Assembly (NCBI GenBank): GCA_903882245.1
Contig: CAIRWJ010000261.1
Span: 1 to 6,435, forward strand
Source of the DNA: an uncultured Microbacteriaceae bacterium
GTDB taxonomy: Bacteria; Actinomycetota; Actinomycetes; Actinomycetales; Microbacteriaceae
Direction of reading: 5' to 3'
Length of the DNA stretch: 6,435 nt
Position numbers and translations under genes: made by a program. A model generated the notes under the pieces. It was not told the origin of the DNA. It made no database searches and saw only the letters and a program-made list of their open reading frames with translations. The first letter of the stretch is position 1. Each line of letters begins with the position of its first letter. Below are positions 1-6,435 of this stretch, one piece after another.

Positions 1-483
1 ATGTCAATCCGCGACAACGTGCTGGCGGGTTACAAGCTCAACAGCGACCGAATGTCAAAGTCAGACCAAGACGGCATCGTCGAATCCTCACTCAAGAGTG
101 CGCACTTGTGGAAAGAGGTCAAAAATCGTCTCGACAAGCCGGGCGGCGGTCTGTCCGGTGGGCAGCAACAACGCCTATGCATTGCGCGCGCAATCGCGGT
201 TCGACCTCGCGTGCTTCTGATGGACGAACCGACGTCGGCACTCGACCCAATCTCGACCCAGGCAATTGAGGACCTCGTGTCGCAATTGAAGAACGACTAC
301 ACAATCGTCATCGTGACGCACAACATGCAGCAAGCCGCTCGCGTATCCGACCGAACAGCGTTTTTCAACATCGCAGGAGAAGGCGATCCGGGAAAACTCA
401 TCGAATTCGACGACACATCCGTGATCTTCTCGAACCCGACTCAGAAGAACACCGAGGACTACATTTCGGGTCGATTCGGATAA
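1..483 (+). CDS. pstB: Phosphate ABC transporter ATP-binding protein PstB, 3' part (5' end outside window)
   Basis: PstB is the cytoplasmic ATPase that drives phosphate uptake through the PstSCA importer. The 160 residues seen hold the ABC signature [14 protein letters not shown] (51-64), Walker B VLLMDE (71-76), the D-loop SALD (79-82) and the switch histidine in [10 protein letters not shown] (H107). The ending, with a short linker followed by EDYISGRFG, is typical of actinobacterial PstB. The first codon is an ATG, but it is not the true start: [13 protein letters not shown] matches the internal stretch just after the Q-loop in this family. Walker A, the Q-loop and roughly the first 95 residues (full proteins are about 255) therefore lie upstream of the window. 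The rest of the pst operon is presumably there too. The frame is intact to the TAA at 481-483. The gene faces the acetyltransferase gene tail to tail with no space between stop codons. Family assignment is secure; pho-type regulation is expected for the family but cannot be seen here. Confidence 0.95.
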   Translation: MSIRDNVLAGYKLNSDRMSKSDQDGIVESSLKSAHLWKEVKNRLDKPGGGLSGGQQQRLCIARAIAVRPRVLLMDEPTSALDPISTQAIEDLVSQLKNDYTIVIVTHNMQQAARVSDRTAFFNIAGEGDPGKLIEFDDTSVIFSNPTQKNTEDYISGRFG

Positions 484-756
484 CTATCGCGTTGTCAGAG
501 CCTCGAACTCGGGGTGACGTCGAATCACGACGGGGACAAATGGGCACACCCCGACGATTCGATATTCCGTGTTGTCGCGAAACCATTCGAGAACGGAAAC
601 GACCAATTCGGTGCCAGCACCTGTATTGCGCATTGTTGGAAGCACCTCGGTGTGAAAAAGGCGTGCCACACCGTCGGTGACCTCGAAATCCACCCACCCG
701 ACGGGGACGCCATCGCGCAGACCCGTGATGCGCTCGTTCTCAACGCGTAAATCCAC
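484..756 (-). CDS. Small GNAT-family N-acetyltransferase (YidJ / COG2388 type)
   Basis: This is a compact 90-residue single-domain acetyltransferase of the GNAT-like group often named YidJ or COG2388, about the normal length for that group. Family hallmarks visible are DGVPVGWVDF (15-24), LFHTEV (33-38), the acetyl-CoA pyrophosphate loop RNTGAG (43-48, fitting RxxGxG) and the closing CPFV...RHPEF motif (71-84). The acceptor substrate of this group is not generally known and cannot be read from sequence. The start chosen is the GTG at 754-756, because AGGGA (complement of 762-766) sits 5 bases upstream and the conserved domain begins just after it. A longer reading up to 843 would only add sequence that shadows the exporter gene. 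It lies 8 bases downstream of the exporter stop, so it is probably co-transcribed and perhaps translationally coupled with it. Its stop directly abuts that of pstB. The family call is firm; any function linked to the exporter is a guess. Confidence 0.88.
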   Translation of the reverse strand: MDLRVENERITGLRDGVPVGWVDFEVTDGVARLFHTEVLPTMRNTGAGTELVVSVLEWFRDNTEYRIVGVCPFVPVVIRRHPEFEALTTR

Positions 757-761
757 GACGT

Positions 762-766
762 TCCCT
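762..766 (-). promoter_or_regulatory. Ribosome binding site of the acetyltransferase gene
   Basis: On the minus strand AGGGA lies 5 bases before the GTG at 754-756 and overlaps the exporter stop codon (765-767). This spacing decides the GTG start and suggests that ribosomes finishing the exporter could reinitiate here. Confidence 0.6.
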
Positions 767-2492
767 AGTGTGCAGCGGCAGCAGCCTCGGCTGCCTCTTG
801 GTGGCCGCTCTTGTCTCGAAGGGGTTCCGCTTTGACGAACCACGACAGAACAAACGCGATGATGGATATGACCAATGCAACGAAATACACGGACTGCGCT
901 GACAGCGCGAAGCCTTCAACGAACGGCGCTTTGAGTACATCGGCGGCTCCATTGAGGAATGATGTGTTTCCACTCAGAGAGTCCGCCAAGGATTCCGGGT
1001 TTGACGAGGAATTGGTGAACATCTCGATGATGCCCGCGTTGGCGGGATCATTGATAATCGCCGGGTCGTTAAGAGCCGCTCCGATCTGTGCTTGCGTGTC
1101 TGATCGACTGAAAATGTCCTTGAGAGCATCGGGAATTTTGCCAAACAATACTGAAAACAACACAGCAGTCCCGAGTGTGCCACCGATTTGGCGGAAGAAT
1201 GTCGCACCGGCGGTCGCAACCCCCACCTGACGGGGCTCGACAGCGTTTTGGCTAGCAATTGTCAAAGTCTGCATCATCAGTCCGAGCCCTGATCCCACGA
1301 TTAACATTCCGATCATGAGAAACCAGAGGTCGGAATCCTTGTTGATTTGGACAAGCCACACGAATGCCACGACAAGCAGTCCGGTGCCGAAAATCGGGAG
1401 TGCCTTGTAGCGCCCCGTTTTGGAGATCACCCGCCCACCGATCGCGGTGGCCATCATGATTCCCAGGACCATCGGCAGCATTTGAATTCCACTCTCTGTA
1501 GGAGTGGATCCAACGACCAGTTGAAGGAACAGCGGGATGGTCATCATGGCACCGAACATCGCGAATCCAACAAGAATTCCCGGGACGGTAATTTGAGTGA
1601 AGGTCGTTGATTTGAACAGTGACAGTGGAATCAGTGCGGCGTCGCCCATACGAGCCTCGGCGACAATGAAGCCAACAATGCCCAGGATGCCGAGGGTGTA
1701 CATCATGATCGAATTCCACGAGAGCCAGCCCCACTCGCGGCCCTGTTCTGCGACGAGGAGAAGCGGAACAACGGCGAGGATGACGGTGACAACCCCAATC
1801 CAGTCAATCTTGACGTTGTGCTTTATTTGCGGGACGTGCAGGAATCGCCACACCATGTATAGGGCAATTGCGCCAATCGGAATGTTCACGAGGAACACCC
1901 ACCGCCAGCCATCAATCCACAGAATCTGGTTGGCGCCAGCGAAGAAACCGCCAACGAGAGGCCCGAGCACGCTCGAGGATCCGAAGACGGCGATGAAGAA
2001 ACCTTGGTACTTCGCCCGTTCGCGCGGGGCAACCATGTCGGCAATAATCGTGAACGCGAGGGACATCAGTCCACCGCCACCGATTCCCTGAATGGCCCGG
2101 AATACCGCGAGAGTGGGCATCGACCACGCGAAACCGGACAAGATTGATCCGATCAAGAAGATGAGGATTGACGCCATGTAAATTGGCCGGCGACCGTAGA
2201 TGTCACTCAATTTTCCCGCGATGGGGGTGATGACTGTCGAGGTGATGAGGTACGCGGTTGTCACCCACGCTTGCATTGACAGGCCGTTGAGGTCATCTGA
2301 AATCGTTCTCATCGCCGTTCCGACAACAGTCTGATCGAGCGACGAGAGGAACATTCCGGACATCAGGCCGATGAGCACCAGCCAGATTTCGCGGGGCGTC
2401 ATGGCGTCGGTTGCGGGGACATTTTTAGCTGCGGTTGATTGAGGCACGACGGCAAGCATACGCCCTATAGCCTTGAGGAATGAATCGTGCAC
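765..2492 (-). CDS. DHA2-family MFS multidrug-type exporter (EmrB/QacA-like, 14 transmembrane segments)
   Basis: This is an inner-membrane major facilitator exporter that probably expels small compounds in exchange for protons; its substrate cannot be told from sequence. From the GTG at 2492 it has 575 residues, normal for 14-helix DHA2 proteins. Visible motifs are LDQTVVGTA in helix 1 (52-60), motif A GKLSDIYGRRP (93-103), motif B RAIQGIGGG (132-140) and the antiporter motif C VLGPLVGGFF (175-184). About 84 residues without a membrane segment (451-534) separate the last two helices, as in many actinobacterial relatives. The cytoplasmic tail ends in EAAEAAAAAH. GTG 2492 is preferred because of the strong GGAGAGGGAG just upstream. 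An ATG at 2459 (564 residues) is the alternative, with a weaker AGGG only 3 bases before it. The GTG choice overlaps the divergent lipoprotein gene by 13 bases. The acetyltransferase gene follows 8 bases after the stop. No regulator gene (TetR or MarR type) is adjacent in the window. Confidence 0.93.
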   Translation of the reverse strand: MHDSFLKAIGRMLAVVPQSTAAKNVPATDAMTPREIWLVLIGLMSGMFLSSLDQTVVGTAMRTISDDLNGLSMQAWVTTAYLITSTVITPIAGKLSDIYGRRPIYMASILIFLIGSILSGFAWSMPTLAVFRAIQGIGGGGLMSLAFTIIADMVAPRERAKYQGFFIAVFGSSSVLGPLVGGFFAGANQILWIDGWRWVFLVNIPIGAIALYMVWRFLHVPQIKHNVKIDWIGVVTVILAVVPLLLVAEQGREWGWLSWNSIMMYTLGILGIVGFIVAEARMGDAALIPLSLFKSTTFTQITVPGILVGFAMFGAMMTIPLFLQLVVGSTPTESGIQMLPMVLGIMMATAIGGRVISKTGRYKALPIFGTGLLVVAFVWLVQINKDSDLWFLMIGMLIVGSGLGLMMQTLTIASQNAVEPRQVGVATAGATFFRQIGGTLGTAVLFSVLFGKIPDALKDIFSRSDTQAQIGAALNDPAIINDPANAGIIEMFTNSSSNPESLADSLSGNTSFLNGAADVLKAPFVEGFALSAQSVYFVALVISIIAFVLSWFVKAEPLRDKSGHQEAAEAAAAAH

Positions 2493-3247
2493 GGACGCTC
2501 CCTCTCCTTCTCGCGTTGATCCTCGCGGGTTGTGTCTCGACCACGCCGGCCCATTCAGAGATCCCCGCTCCAACCCAAAAACCGGTGGCCACGCCGGCGA
2601 TTACGCCTGTGCCGATTCCCGCGCCGACGGTCGCGGCTATCGATGTGACGCTGCATTCAATTGACGAGGCCGATTCAATTTGGGTCGTTGCCGACAAGTT
2701 GCGCCCCTTGCAGCCGAAAAAGTACGTCCCGTCGGGGCTCAGGACACTCGATGTTCCTCACACCTATGAGCCAACACTTCGCGATGACGCGGCCAAAGCG
2801 TTTCTGAAAATGTTTCGGGCGGCCAAAAACGACAAGGTGAACCTCGTCGTTCAAAGCGCTTACCGCTCATATTCCACGCAAGTGTCGGTTTACAACGGCT
2901 GGGTAGCGTCGTTGGGGCGAAAAGCGGCGGATTTGCAAAGCGCACGGCCAGGATATTCCGAACACCAGACGGGGTTGTCTGTCGATATCGCTTCGGCGAC
3001 GGCCGGTTGCACAATCCAGGCGTGTTTTTCGCGGACGCCCGAGGGCAAGTGGCTGAACAAGAACGCGTGGCGATTCGGATGGCACTTGCGCTATCCCAAT
3101 GGAAAGACCTCGGTCACAGGATATAAATTCGAGCCGTGGCACTGGAGATACGTCGGAGTTGAACTCGCAGCCGAACTGAATCTCACGCCGAAAATCACCT
3201 TGGAGGAGTTCTTCAGTCTGCCCGCAGCCCCTGACTACGCCCAGTAA
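2480..3247 (+). CDS. Lipoprotein D-alanyl-D-alanine carboxypeptidase, VanY-like (peptidase M15B)
   Basis: This is a zinc carboxypeptidase expected to remove the terminal D-Ala from peptidoglycan stem peptides outside the membrane. The 255 residues open with a short lipoprotein signal: MNRAR, hydrophobic LPLLLALI and lipobox LAGC, with C18 as the lipid-anchored residue. A proline-rich linker follows (about 29-50), then the M15 domain. That domain has QSAYRSYSTQ (125-134), RPGYSEHQTGLSVDI (156-170) and EPWHWRYVG (218-226). By family analogy the zinc ligands are H162, D169 and H221, with E218 as catalytic base; all are present. C177 and C182 could form a disulfide. The ATG at 2480 is favoured because an in-frame TGA lies at 2474-2476 and later starts would lose the charged signal N-region. 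GAGGA directly touches the ATG, an unusual spacing. No vanH, vanA or vanX is near, so this is probably a wall-maintenance enzyme and not a resistance gene. The exporter diverges from it. Confidence 0.93.
   Translation: MNRARTLPLLLALILAGCVSTTPAHSEIPAPTQKPVATPAITPVPIPAPTVAAIDVTLHSIDEADSIWVVADKLRPLQPKKYVPSGLRTLDVPHTYEPTLRDDAAKAFLKMFRAAKNDKVNLVVQSAYRSYSTQVSVYNGWVASLGRKAADLQSARPGYSEHQTGLSVDIASATAGCTIQACFSRTPEGKWLNKNAWRFGWHLRYPNGKTSVTGYKFEPWHWRYVGVELAAELNLTPKITLEEFFSLPAAPDYAQ
2498..2509 (-). promoter_or_regulatory. Ribosome binding site of the exporter gene
   Basis: Reading the minus strand, AAGGAGAGGGAG ends 5 bases before the GTG at 2490-2492. It is the reason for choosing that start over the ATG at 2459. 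The site lies wholly inside the signal-peptide codons of the opposing lipoprotein gene, where the plus strand reads as leucine and proline codons. Its purine richness could therefore be a by-product of that coding. Confidence 0.5.
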
Positions 3248-3274
3248 TTCCCTGCTGCGCGCTGCCGCGGGCGA

Positions 3275-3280
3275 TAGTCT
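3275..3280 (+). promoter_or_regulatory. Possible -10 element of the pheA-serS-HAD operon
   Basis: TAGTCT in the 63-base gap between the carboxypeptidase gene and pheA fits the TANNNT pattern and would place transcription start near 3287, some 24 bases before the pheA ATG. No good -35 hexamer is seen 16-18 bases upstream (the region reads CTGCTGC). The call is therefore weak, and the operon could instead be read through from the carboxypeptidase gene, since no clear terminator with a T tract lies in this gap. Confidence 0.3.
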
Positions 3281-3298
3281 GGAAACCCTGGGTGAATG

Positions 3299-3305
3299 AA
3301 AGGAG
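3299..3305 (+). promoter_or_regulatory. Ribosome binding site of pheA
   Basis: AAAGGAG lies 5 bases before the ATG at 3311. It decides that start over the in-frame ATG at 3296, which overlaps the ribosome binding site itself and would add MKGAD ahead of the conserved YLGPVGTF opening. Confidence 0.75.
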
Positions 3306-3310
3306 CCGAC

Positions 3311-4234
3311 ATGACATACGCCTATTTAGGACCCGTTGGCACCTTCACGTGGACCGCTCTTGGACAAGTGCCAGAGGCCGACGGTGCCGACTGGCTTCCT
3401 GTGAACAATGTCGGTGAGGCACTTGCTGCGGTGATTGATGGCCGAGCGGAGGCGGCGATGATTGCCGTCGAGAATTCCATCGAAGGTGGCGTGAGTGCGG
3501 CGCAGGATGCGCTCGCACAGTCGACTGGACTTCAGATTTTGGGCGAGTACCTTGTTCCCGTGAACTTCGACGTCGTCGTCCGTCCAGGGACGACACTCGC
3601 CGACATCCGCGTTGTTGTTGCCCACCCCGTCGCCTACGCGCAGTGCCGTCGGTGGCTGGAAGCGAACGTCCCTCATCACGAACACCTTCCCGCAACCTCC
3701 AACGTCGCCGCGGCTCATGAAATTGTGGATGGCGTTCGTGGGGACGCGGCGATTGCTCCCGCTGGGTTTGATACGCACGTCGACCTCACAACACTTGATG
3801 CAGGAATCGGCGACAATCCTTCCGCTGTCACGCGGTTCGTTCTGATTGGCCGTCGTCGCCCGGTTGCCCCGCGCACGGGCACAGACAAGACGACAGTCAT
3901 CGTTGAACTTCCCGACGACCGACCCGGTGGCTTGCTTGAAATGCTGGAACAGTTCGCCACCCGCGGAGTGAACCTGTCGTTACTCGAATCGCGACCCATC
4001 GGTGATTCCCTCGGACGATACCGATTCGTGATTGACATTGACGGGCACATCGAAGACGAACGCGTGGCCGACGCACTTCTTGGCCTCCGGCGGTACAGTC
4101 CAGGACTACAGTTCCTGGGGTCTTACCATCGTGCCGATGGTCACACTCCAAGCGTGACCGCGCAATACTCTGACGCAGCATTCGTTGACGCCCGCGAATG
4201 GCTCGATCGTCTCGTCGCGGGGGGCGAGGCATAA
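3311..4234 (+). CDS. pheA: Prephenate dehydratase
   Basis: This cytoplasmic enzyme converts prephenate to phenylpyruvate, the committed step to phenylalanine. It is the monofunctional type: no chorismate mutase domain precedes it. Of 307 residues, about 3-180 form the catalytic domain. That part holds YLGPVGTFT (5-13), [10 protein letters not shown] (52-61) and the active-site TRF motif (174-176) within [10 protein letters not shown]. An ACT regulatory domain follows (about 193-271), with RPGGLLEML (204-212) and ESRP (226-229), the two segments that bind phenylalanine in this family. The domain ends in FLGSYHR. Feedback inhibition by phenylalanine is expected from the ESRP motif. The usual alanine of the GAL motif is glycine here (GGLL). 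After the ACT domain a tail of about 35 residues carries no motif that I recognise. The start follows a well-placed AAAGGAG. serS begins 2 bases after the stop, so the genes are almost certainly co-transcribed. Confidence 0.96.
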   Translation: MTYAYLGPVGTFTWTALGQVPEADGADWLPVNNVGEALAAVIDGRAEAAMIAVENSIEGGVSAAQDALAQSTGLQILGEYLVPVNFDVVVRPGTTLADIRVVVAHPVAYAQCRRWLEANVPHHEHLPATSNVAAAHEIVDGVRGDAAIAPAGFDTHVDLTTLDAGIGDNPSAVTRFVLIGRRRPVAPRTGTDKTTVIVELPDDRPGGLLEMLEQFATRGVNLSLLESRPIGDSLGRYRFVIDIDGHIEDERVADALLGLRRYSPGLQFLGSYHRADGHTPSVTAQYSDAAFVDAREWLDRLVAGGEA

Positions 4235-4236
4235 CG

Positions 4237-5502
4237 ATGATTGACTCCACGCTTTTGCGGACCGAGCCGGACACCGTTCGTGCGTCGCAAGTCGCGCGCG
4301 GTGACGGCACTTCCATTGTCGACGAGGCAATCGCCGCCGATCAGGTCCGTCGCGATGCGATTTCCGCCTACGAGAAACTTCGTGCCGAGCAAAACGCACA
4401 CGGCAAACTGGTGGCGGTTGCTCCCAAGGAAGAGAAAGCAGTTCTCGTCGCCGCTGCCCAGGATCTGTCGGATCGGGTCAAGGCAGCCGAAAAATCTGCA
4501 TCCGACGCAGGCGAAGAATTCACGCGTATCGCCGGCGGAATCGGAAACATCATTATCGGCGGTGTCCCGGCCGGTGGCGAAGACAATTTCGTCACACTCC
4601 GGGAAGTGGGTGCAATTCCGACGTTCGATTTCGAACCTCGAGACCACCTCGAACTCGGCGAAATGCTCGGCGCTATCGACACCGTTCGCGGCACCAAAGT
4701 GTCGGGCTCACGTTTCTATTTCCTTTCCGGAATAGGCGCCCGACTGGAAATCGCGCTCATGTCGCTCGCGCTCGACCGCGCGCTCGCGGCCGGATTCACC
4801 CCGCTCATTACCCCGACCCTCGTCAGCCCCGCGATTATGCAGGGAACCGGTTTCCTCGGGGCGCACTCCGACGAGATCTACTACCTCCCCGCGGATGATT
4901 TGTATTTGACGGGAACCAGTGAAGTCGCGCTGGCGGGATTTCACGCAGACGAAATTATCGACCTTGCCGCTGGGCCCAAACGTTATGCCGGTTGGTCGAC
5001 CTGTTACCGCCGTGAAGCTGGGTCATATGGCAAAGACACCCGAGGGATTCTGCGCGTACATCAGTTCAACAAACTCGAGATGTTTTCGTACTGCGCACCC
5101 GCCGAAGCGGAGGTCGAACATGACCGTCTCGTTGCTTGGCAGGAAGAGATGATGGGGCTGCTGGGATTGTCGTATCGTGTGATTGATGTTGCCGCAGGAG
5201 ACCTCGGTTCGTCGGCCGCTCGAAAGTTCGATATCGAGGCGTGGATCCCAACCCAAGGAACGTATCGCGAACTGACGTCGACCTCGAACTGCACGACCTA
5301 TCAAGCGCGCCGACTCAACATTCGGCACCGGCCGGATGGTGCGTCAACAGAGACCGTTGCCACACTGAACGGAACGCTCGCGACGACACGGTGGCTTGTC
5401 GCAATTTTAGAGACACATCAGAACGCGGATGGATCGGTGACGATACCGGAGGCACTTCGTCCGTACCTCGGCGGCCTTGCCGTCGCGGAGCCGCTTTCGT
5501 GA
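4237..5502 (+). CDS. serS: Seryl-tRNA synthetase
   Basis: This class II aminoacyl-tRNA synthetase charges tRNA-Ser (and tRNA-Sec where present) with serine in the cytoplasm. The 421 residues are normal for bacterial SerRS. Residues about 27-100 are rich in Ala, Glu, Lys and Arg with heptad-like spacing and correspond to the N-terminal coiled-coil arm that grips the long variable arm of tRNA-Ser. The catalytic core shows motif 1 with its invariant proline ([13 protein letters not shown], 186-198) and the serine-site loop [10 protein letters not shown] (225-234). It also has motif 2 ([14 protein letters not shown], 257-270, then VHQFNKLE), [10 protein letters not shown] (350-359) and motif 3 ([15 protein letters not shown], 378-392). 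The ATG at 4237 is chosen because MIDSTLLR is the standard family opening and GAGG lies 7 bases upstream; an in-frame ATG at 4198 lies inside pheA. The gene starts 2 bases after pheA and its TGA overlaps the next start, so it sits in the middle of an operon. Confidence 0.97.
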   Translation: MIDSTLLRTEPDTVRASQVARGDGTSIVDEAIAADQVRRDAISAYEKLRAEQNAHGKLVAVAPKEEKAVLVAAAQDLSDRVKAAEKSASDAGEEFTRIAGGIGNIIIGGVPAGGEDNFVTLREVGAIPTFDFEPRDHLELGEMLGAIDTVRGTKVSGSRFYFLSGIGARLEIALMSLALDRALAAGFTPLITPTLVSPAIMQGTGFLGAHSDEIYYLPADDLYLTGTSEVALAGFHADEIIDLAAGPKRYAGWSTCYRREAGSYGKDTRGILRVHQFNKLEMFSYCAPAEAEVEHDRLVAWQEEMMGLLGLSYRVIDVAAGDLGSSAARKFDIEAWIPTQGTYRELTSTSNCTTYQARRLNIRHRPDGASTETVATLNGTLATTRWLVAILETHQNADGSVTIPEALRPYLGGLAVAEPLS

Positions 5503-6317
5503 TGGTGGAACGACCCGAACCGTGGCTTGTCGCCATCGATATCGATGGGACACTCGTGTCTGACTATGGAACTCTTAACCCCGGGACAATTGTCGAGGTT
5601 CGGCGTTTGGTGGATGCCGGTCACCACGTCACCATTGCGACGGGGCGTTCGGTTCCGATGACCCTGCCATTCATAGAGGAACTGGGAATCTCGCCCGAAC
5701 TCGTGGTCTGTGCAAATGGCGCGATTATCGTCCGTCGTGACGACTCGGACCCGACGCGATATGTGCGGGACACCGTCGAGTTGTTCGATCCAGGCCTCGT
5801 TCTGCGCGAGATTCATGACACCATCCCGGATGCGCACTATGCCGTTGAAGACGAGACGGGCTTGCTGCGCTATACGGGCTGGTTTCCTGACACGGGCGTG
5901 AATATGCATACCCAGAAAATGGAAACGTTCGAGGAACTATTAACGGATCAGGCGACCCGCGTGGTGGTTATTGCCCCCGATTCGCGGCAAGACTATTTCA
6001 CCGACGTCGTTGAAATGCTTGGCCTACACAAGGTGACCTATTCAATCGGCTACACATCGTGGCTTGATATCGGACCGCAAGGCGTGAATAAGGCGACAGC
6101 CCTCGAGAAAGTCCGCGAACGATGGGGAATCCCGCGGAACAGGGTGATGGCTATTGGAGACGGTCGTAACGACGTTGACATGCTCGAATGGGCTGGCGAG
6201 TTTGGTCGCGGCATCGCGATGGGGCAAGCCCCGGAAGAAGTTCGGAACGCGGCGAGTGAAATGACGCTCAACGAGTCAGAAGGTGGACTTCCGTCGGCTT
6301 TGGCGACACTCGACTAA
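5502..6317 (+). CDS. HAD-superfamily hydrolase, Cof-type (subclass IIB) phosphatase
   Basis: This is a cytoplasmic haloacid dehalogenase-fold phosphatase whose substrate, probably a sugar phosphate or similar small phosphoester, cannot be named. The 271 residues carry all four HAD motifs. These are motif I DIDGTLVS (nucleophile D13 and acid/base D15), motif II threonine in TIATGRS (T47), motif III lysine in GVNKATAL (K197) and motif IV GDGRNDVDML (D220, D224). The region between motifs II and III (about 80-185) is the C2-type cap of the Cof family. The GVNKATAL and IGDGRND pairing is typical of that family. The start is uncertain by one codon. The ATG at 5502 shares one base with the serS TGA, while the GTG at 5499 overlaps that stop by four bases and sits 8 bases after GGAG (5487-5490). 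Either way it is coupled to serS. A HAD gene after serS recurs in related actinobacteria, from general knowledge and not checked here. Confidence 0.92.
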   Translation: MVERPEPWLVAIDIDGTLVSDYGTLNPGTIVEVRRLVDAGHHVTIATGRSVPMTLPFIEELGISPELVVCANGAIIVRRDDSDPTRYVRDTVELFDPGLVLREIHDTIPDAHYAVEDETGLLRYTGWFPDTGVNMHTQKMETFEELLTDQATRVVVIAPDSRQDYFTDVVEMLGLHKVTYSIGYTSWLDIGPQGVNKATALEKVRERWGIPRNRVMAIGDGRNDVDMLEWAGEFGRGIAMGQAPEEVRNAASEMTLNESEGGLPSALATLD

Positions 6318-6349
6318 CTCACCCGATTCACTCGGTTAGACTTAACGGT

Positions 6350-6435
6350 GGAGGGCTGTCCGAGAGGCCGATGGAGCTGGTCTTGAAAACCAGTGGGCAG
6401 CAATGTCTCGTGGGTTCGAATCCCACGCCCTCCGC
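6350..6435 (+). tRNA. tRNA-Ser, anticodon UGA (3' end at window edge)
   Basis: The sequence folds as a class II tRNA. The acceptor stem GGAGGGC (6350-6356) pairs with GCCCTCC (6427-6433), with discriminator base G6434, as expected for serine. The D-stem is TCC/GGA. The anticodon stem CTGGT/ACCAG (6377-6381 with 6389-6393) encloses the loop CTTGAAA, giving anticodon TGA (6384-6386), which reads UCA and, by wobble, other UCN codons. A long variable arm of about 16 bases follows (GGGCA and TGTCT can pair with two G-U pairs), then the T-arm GTGGG TTCGAAT CCCAC. The final C6435 may be the first base of an encoded CCA, the rest lying outside the window. TAGACT (6337-6342) could be its -10 element, but no -35 is convincing. 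It lies 32 bases after the HAD gene on the same strand and could also be reached by readthrough from serS. Confidence 0.97.

Noticed and set aside
1..483. Treating the ATG at base 1 as the true start of a short ABC ATPase
   Set aside because: The protein would lack Walker A and the Q-loop, while its first residues match an internal part of PstB; the window edge explains the truncation.
119..697. Several open frames of 60-100 codons on both strands within pstB and the acetyltransferase gene
   Set aside because: They overlap genes with clear family motifs, have arginine- and serine-rich compositions typical of out-of-frame reading in GC-rich DNA, and show no recognisable domain.
891..1142. Long soluble stretch between the last two helices of the exporter as an inserted domain
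   Set aside because: A loop of this size at this place is common in actinobacterial DHA2 exporters, and I recognise no domain in it.
1252..2127. Long alternative frames inside the exporter gene, up to 164 codons
   Set aside because: These are shadow frames: the exporter frame carries all MFS motifs and membrane segments without interruption, while the alternatives show no domain.
2480..3247. VanY-like carboxypeptidase as a vancomycin-resistance gene
   Set aside because: No vanH, vanA/B ligase, vanX or VanRS two-component genes are in the window, and lone M15B lipoproteins are common wall enzymes in actinobacteria.
3248..3310. Possible terminator in the GC-rich gap after the carboxypeptidase gene
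   Set aside because: CCGCGG and GCGCGC are self-complementary, but no stem of useful length followed by a T tract can be drawn.
6321..6337. Small hairpin CCGA/TCGG between the HAD gene and the tRNA as a terminator
   Set aside because: Only four base pairs, with an adjacent mismatch and no T tract.
6350..6435. tRNA-Ser as an integration site for a mobile element
   Set aside because: tRNA-Ser genes are frequent attachment sites, but the window ends at the tRNA, and no integrase or repeat of the tRNA 3' end is seen inside it.

Overview
The window looks like ordinary, densely coded chromosome from an actinobacterium, most likely of the Micrococcales (Microbacteriaceae-like). This rests on protein style: an actinobacterial PstB C-terminus, the pheA-serS-HAD gene order, a DHA2-type exporter, GTG starts and a moderately GC-rich composition. 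The family-level placement is inference, not something the sequence proves. No insertion sequence, phage gene, CRISPR array or riboswitch was recognised, and no stretch longer than about 65 bases lacks a gene.

Layout, left to right. (1) Bases 1-483 are the 3' part of pstB, the ATPase of the high-affinity phosphate importer; the window edge cuts off its N-terminus. (2) On the minus strand, a DHA2-family multidrug-type MFS exporter (2492 to 765) is followed after 8 bases by a small YidJ-type GNAT acetyltransferase (756 to 484). Together they look like a two-gene transcription unit running head-on into pstB, and the stop codons of pstB and the acetyltransferase touch. (3) At 2480-3247 on the plus strand lies a lipoprotein D-Ala-D-Ala carboxypeptidase of the VanY type. 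It diverges from the exporter, and the two coding regions overlap by 13 bases at their 5' ends if the best-supported start codons are right. (4) From 3311 to 6317 there is a tight plus-strand operon: prephenate dehydratase (pheA), seryl-tRNA synthetase (serS, 2 bases after pheA) and a Cof-type HAD hydrolase (overlapping the serS stop). (5) A tRNA-Ser with anticodon UGA starts 32 bases after the HAD gene and runs to the window's right edge.

The operon joins an aromatic amino acid enzyme, an aminoacyl-tRNA synthetase and a probable housekeeping phosphatase; the cognate tRNA-Ser follows on the same strand. The carboxypeptidase acts on peptidoglycan outside the membrane, and the exporter sits in the membrane with an unknown substrate. 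I did not find a convincing new system here. The features most worth a second look are the overlapping divergent starts at 2480-2492, the touching convergent stops at 481-486, and the closeness of serS to a tRNA that it charges.
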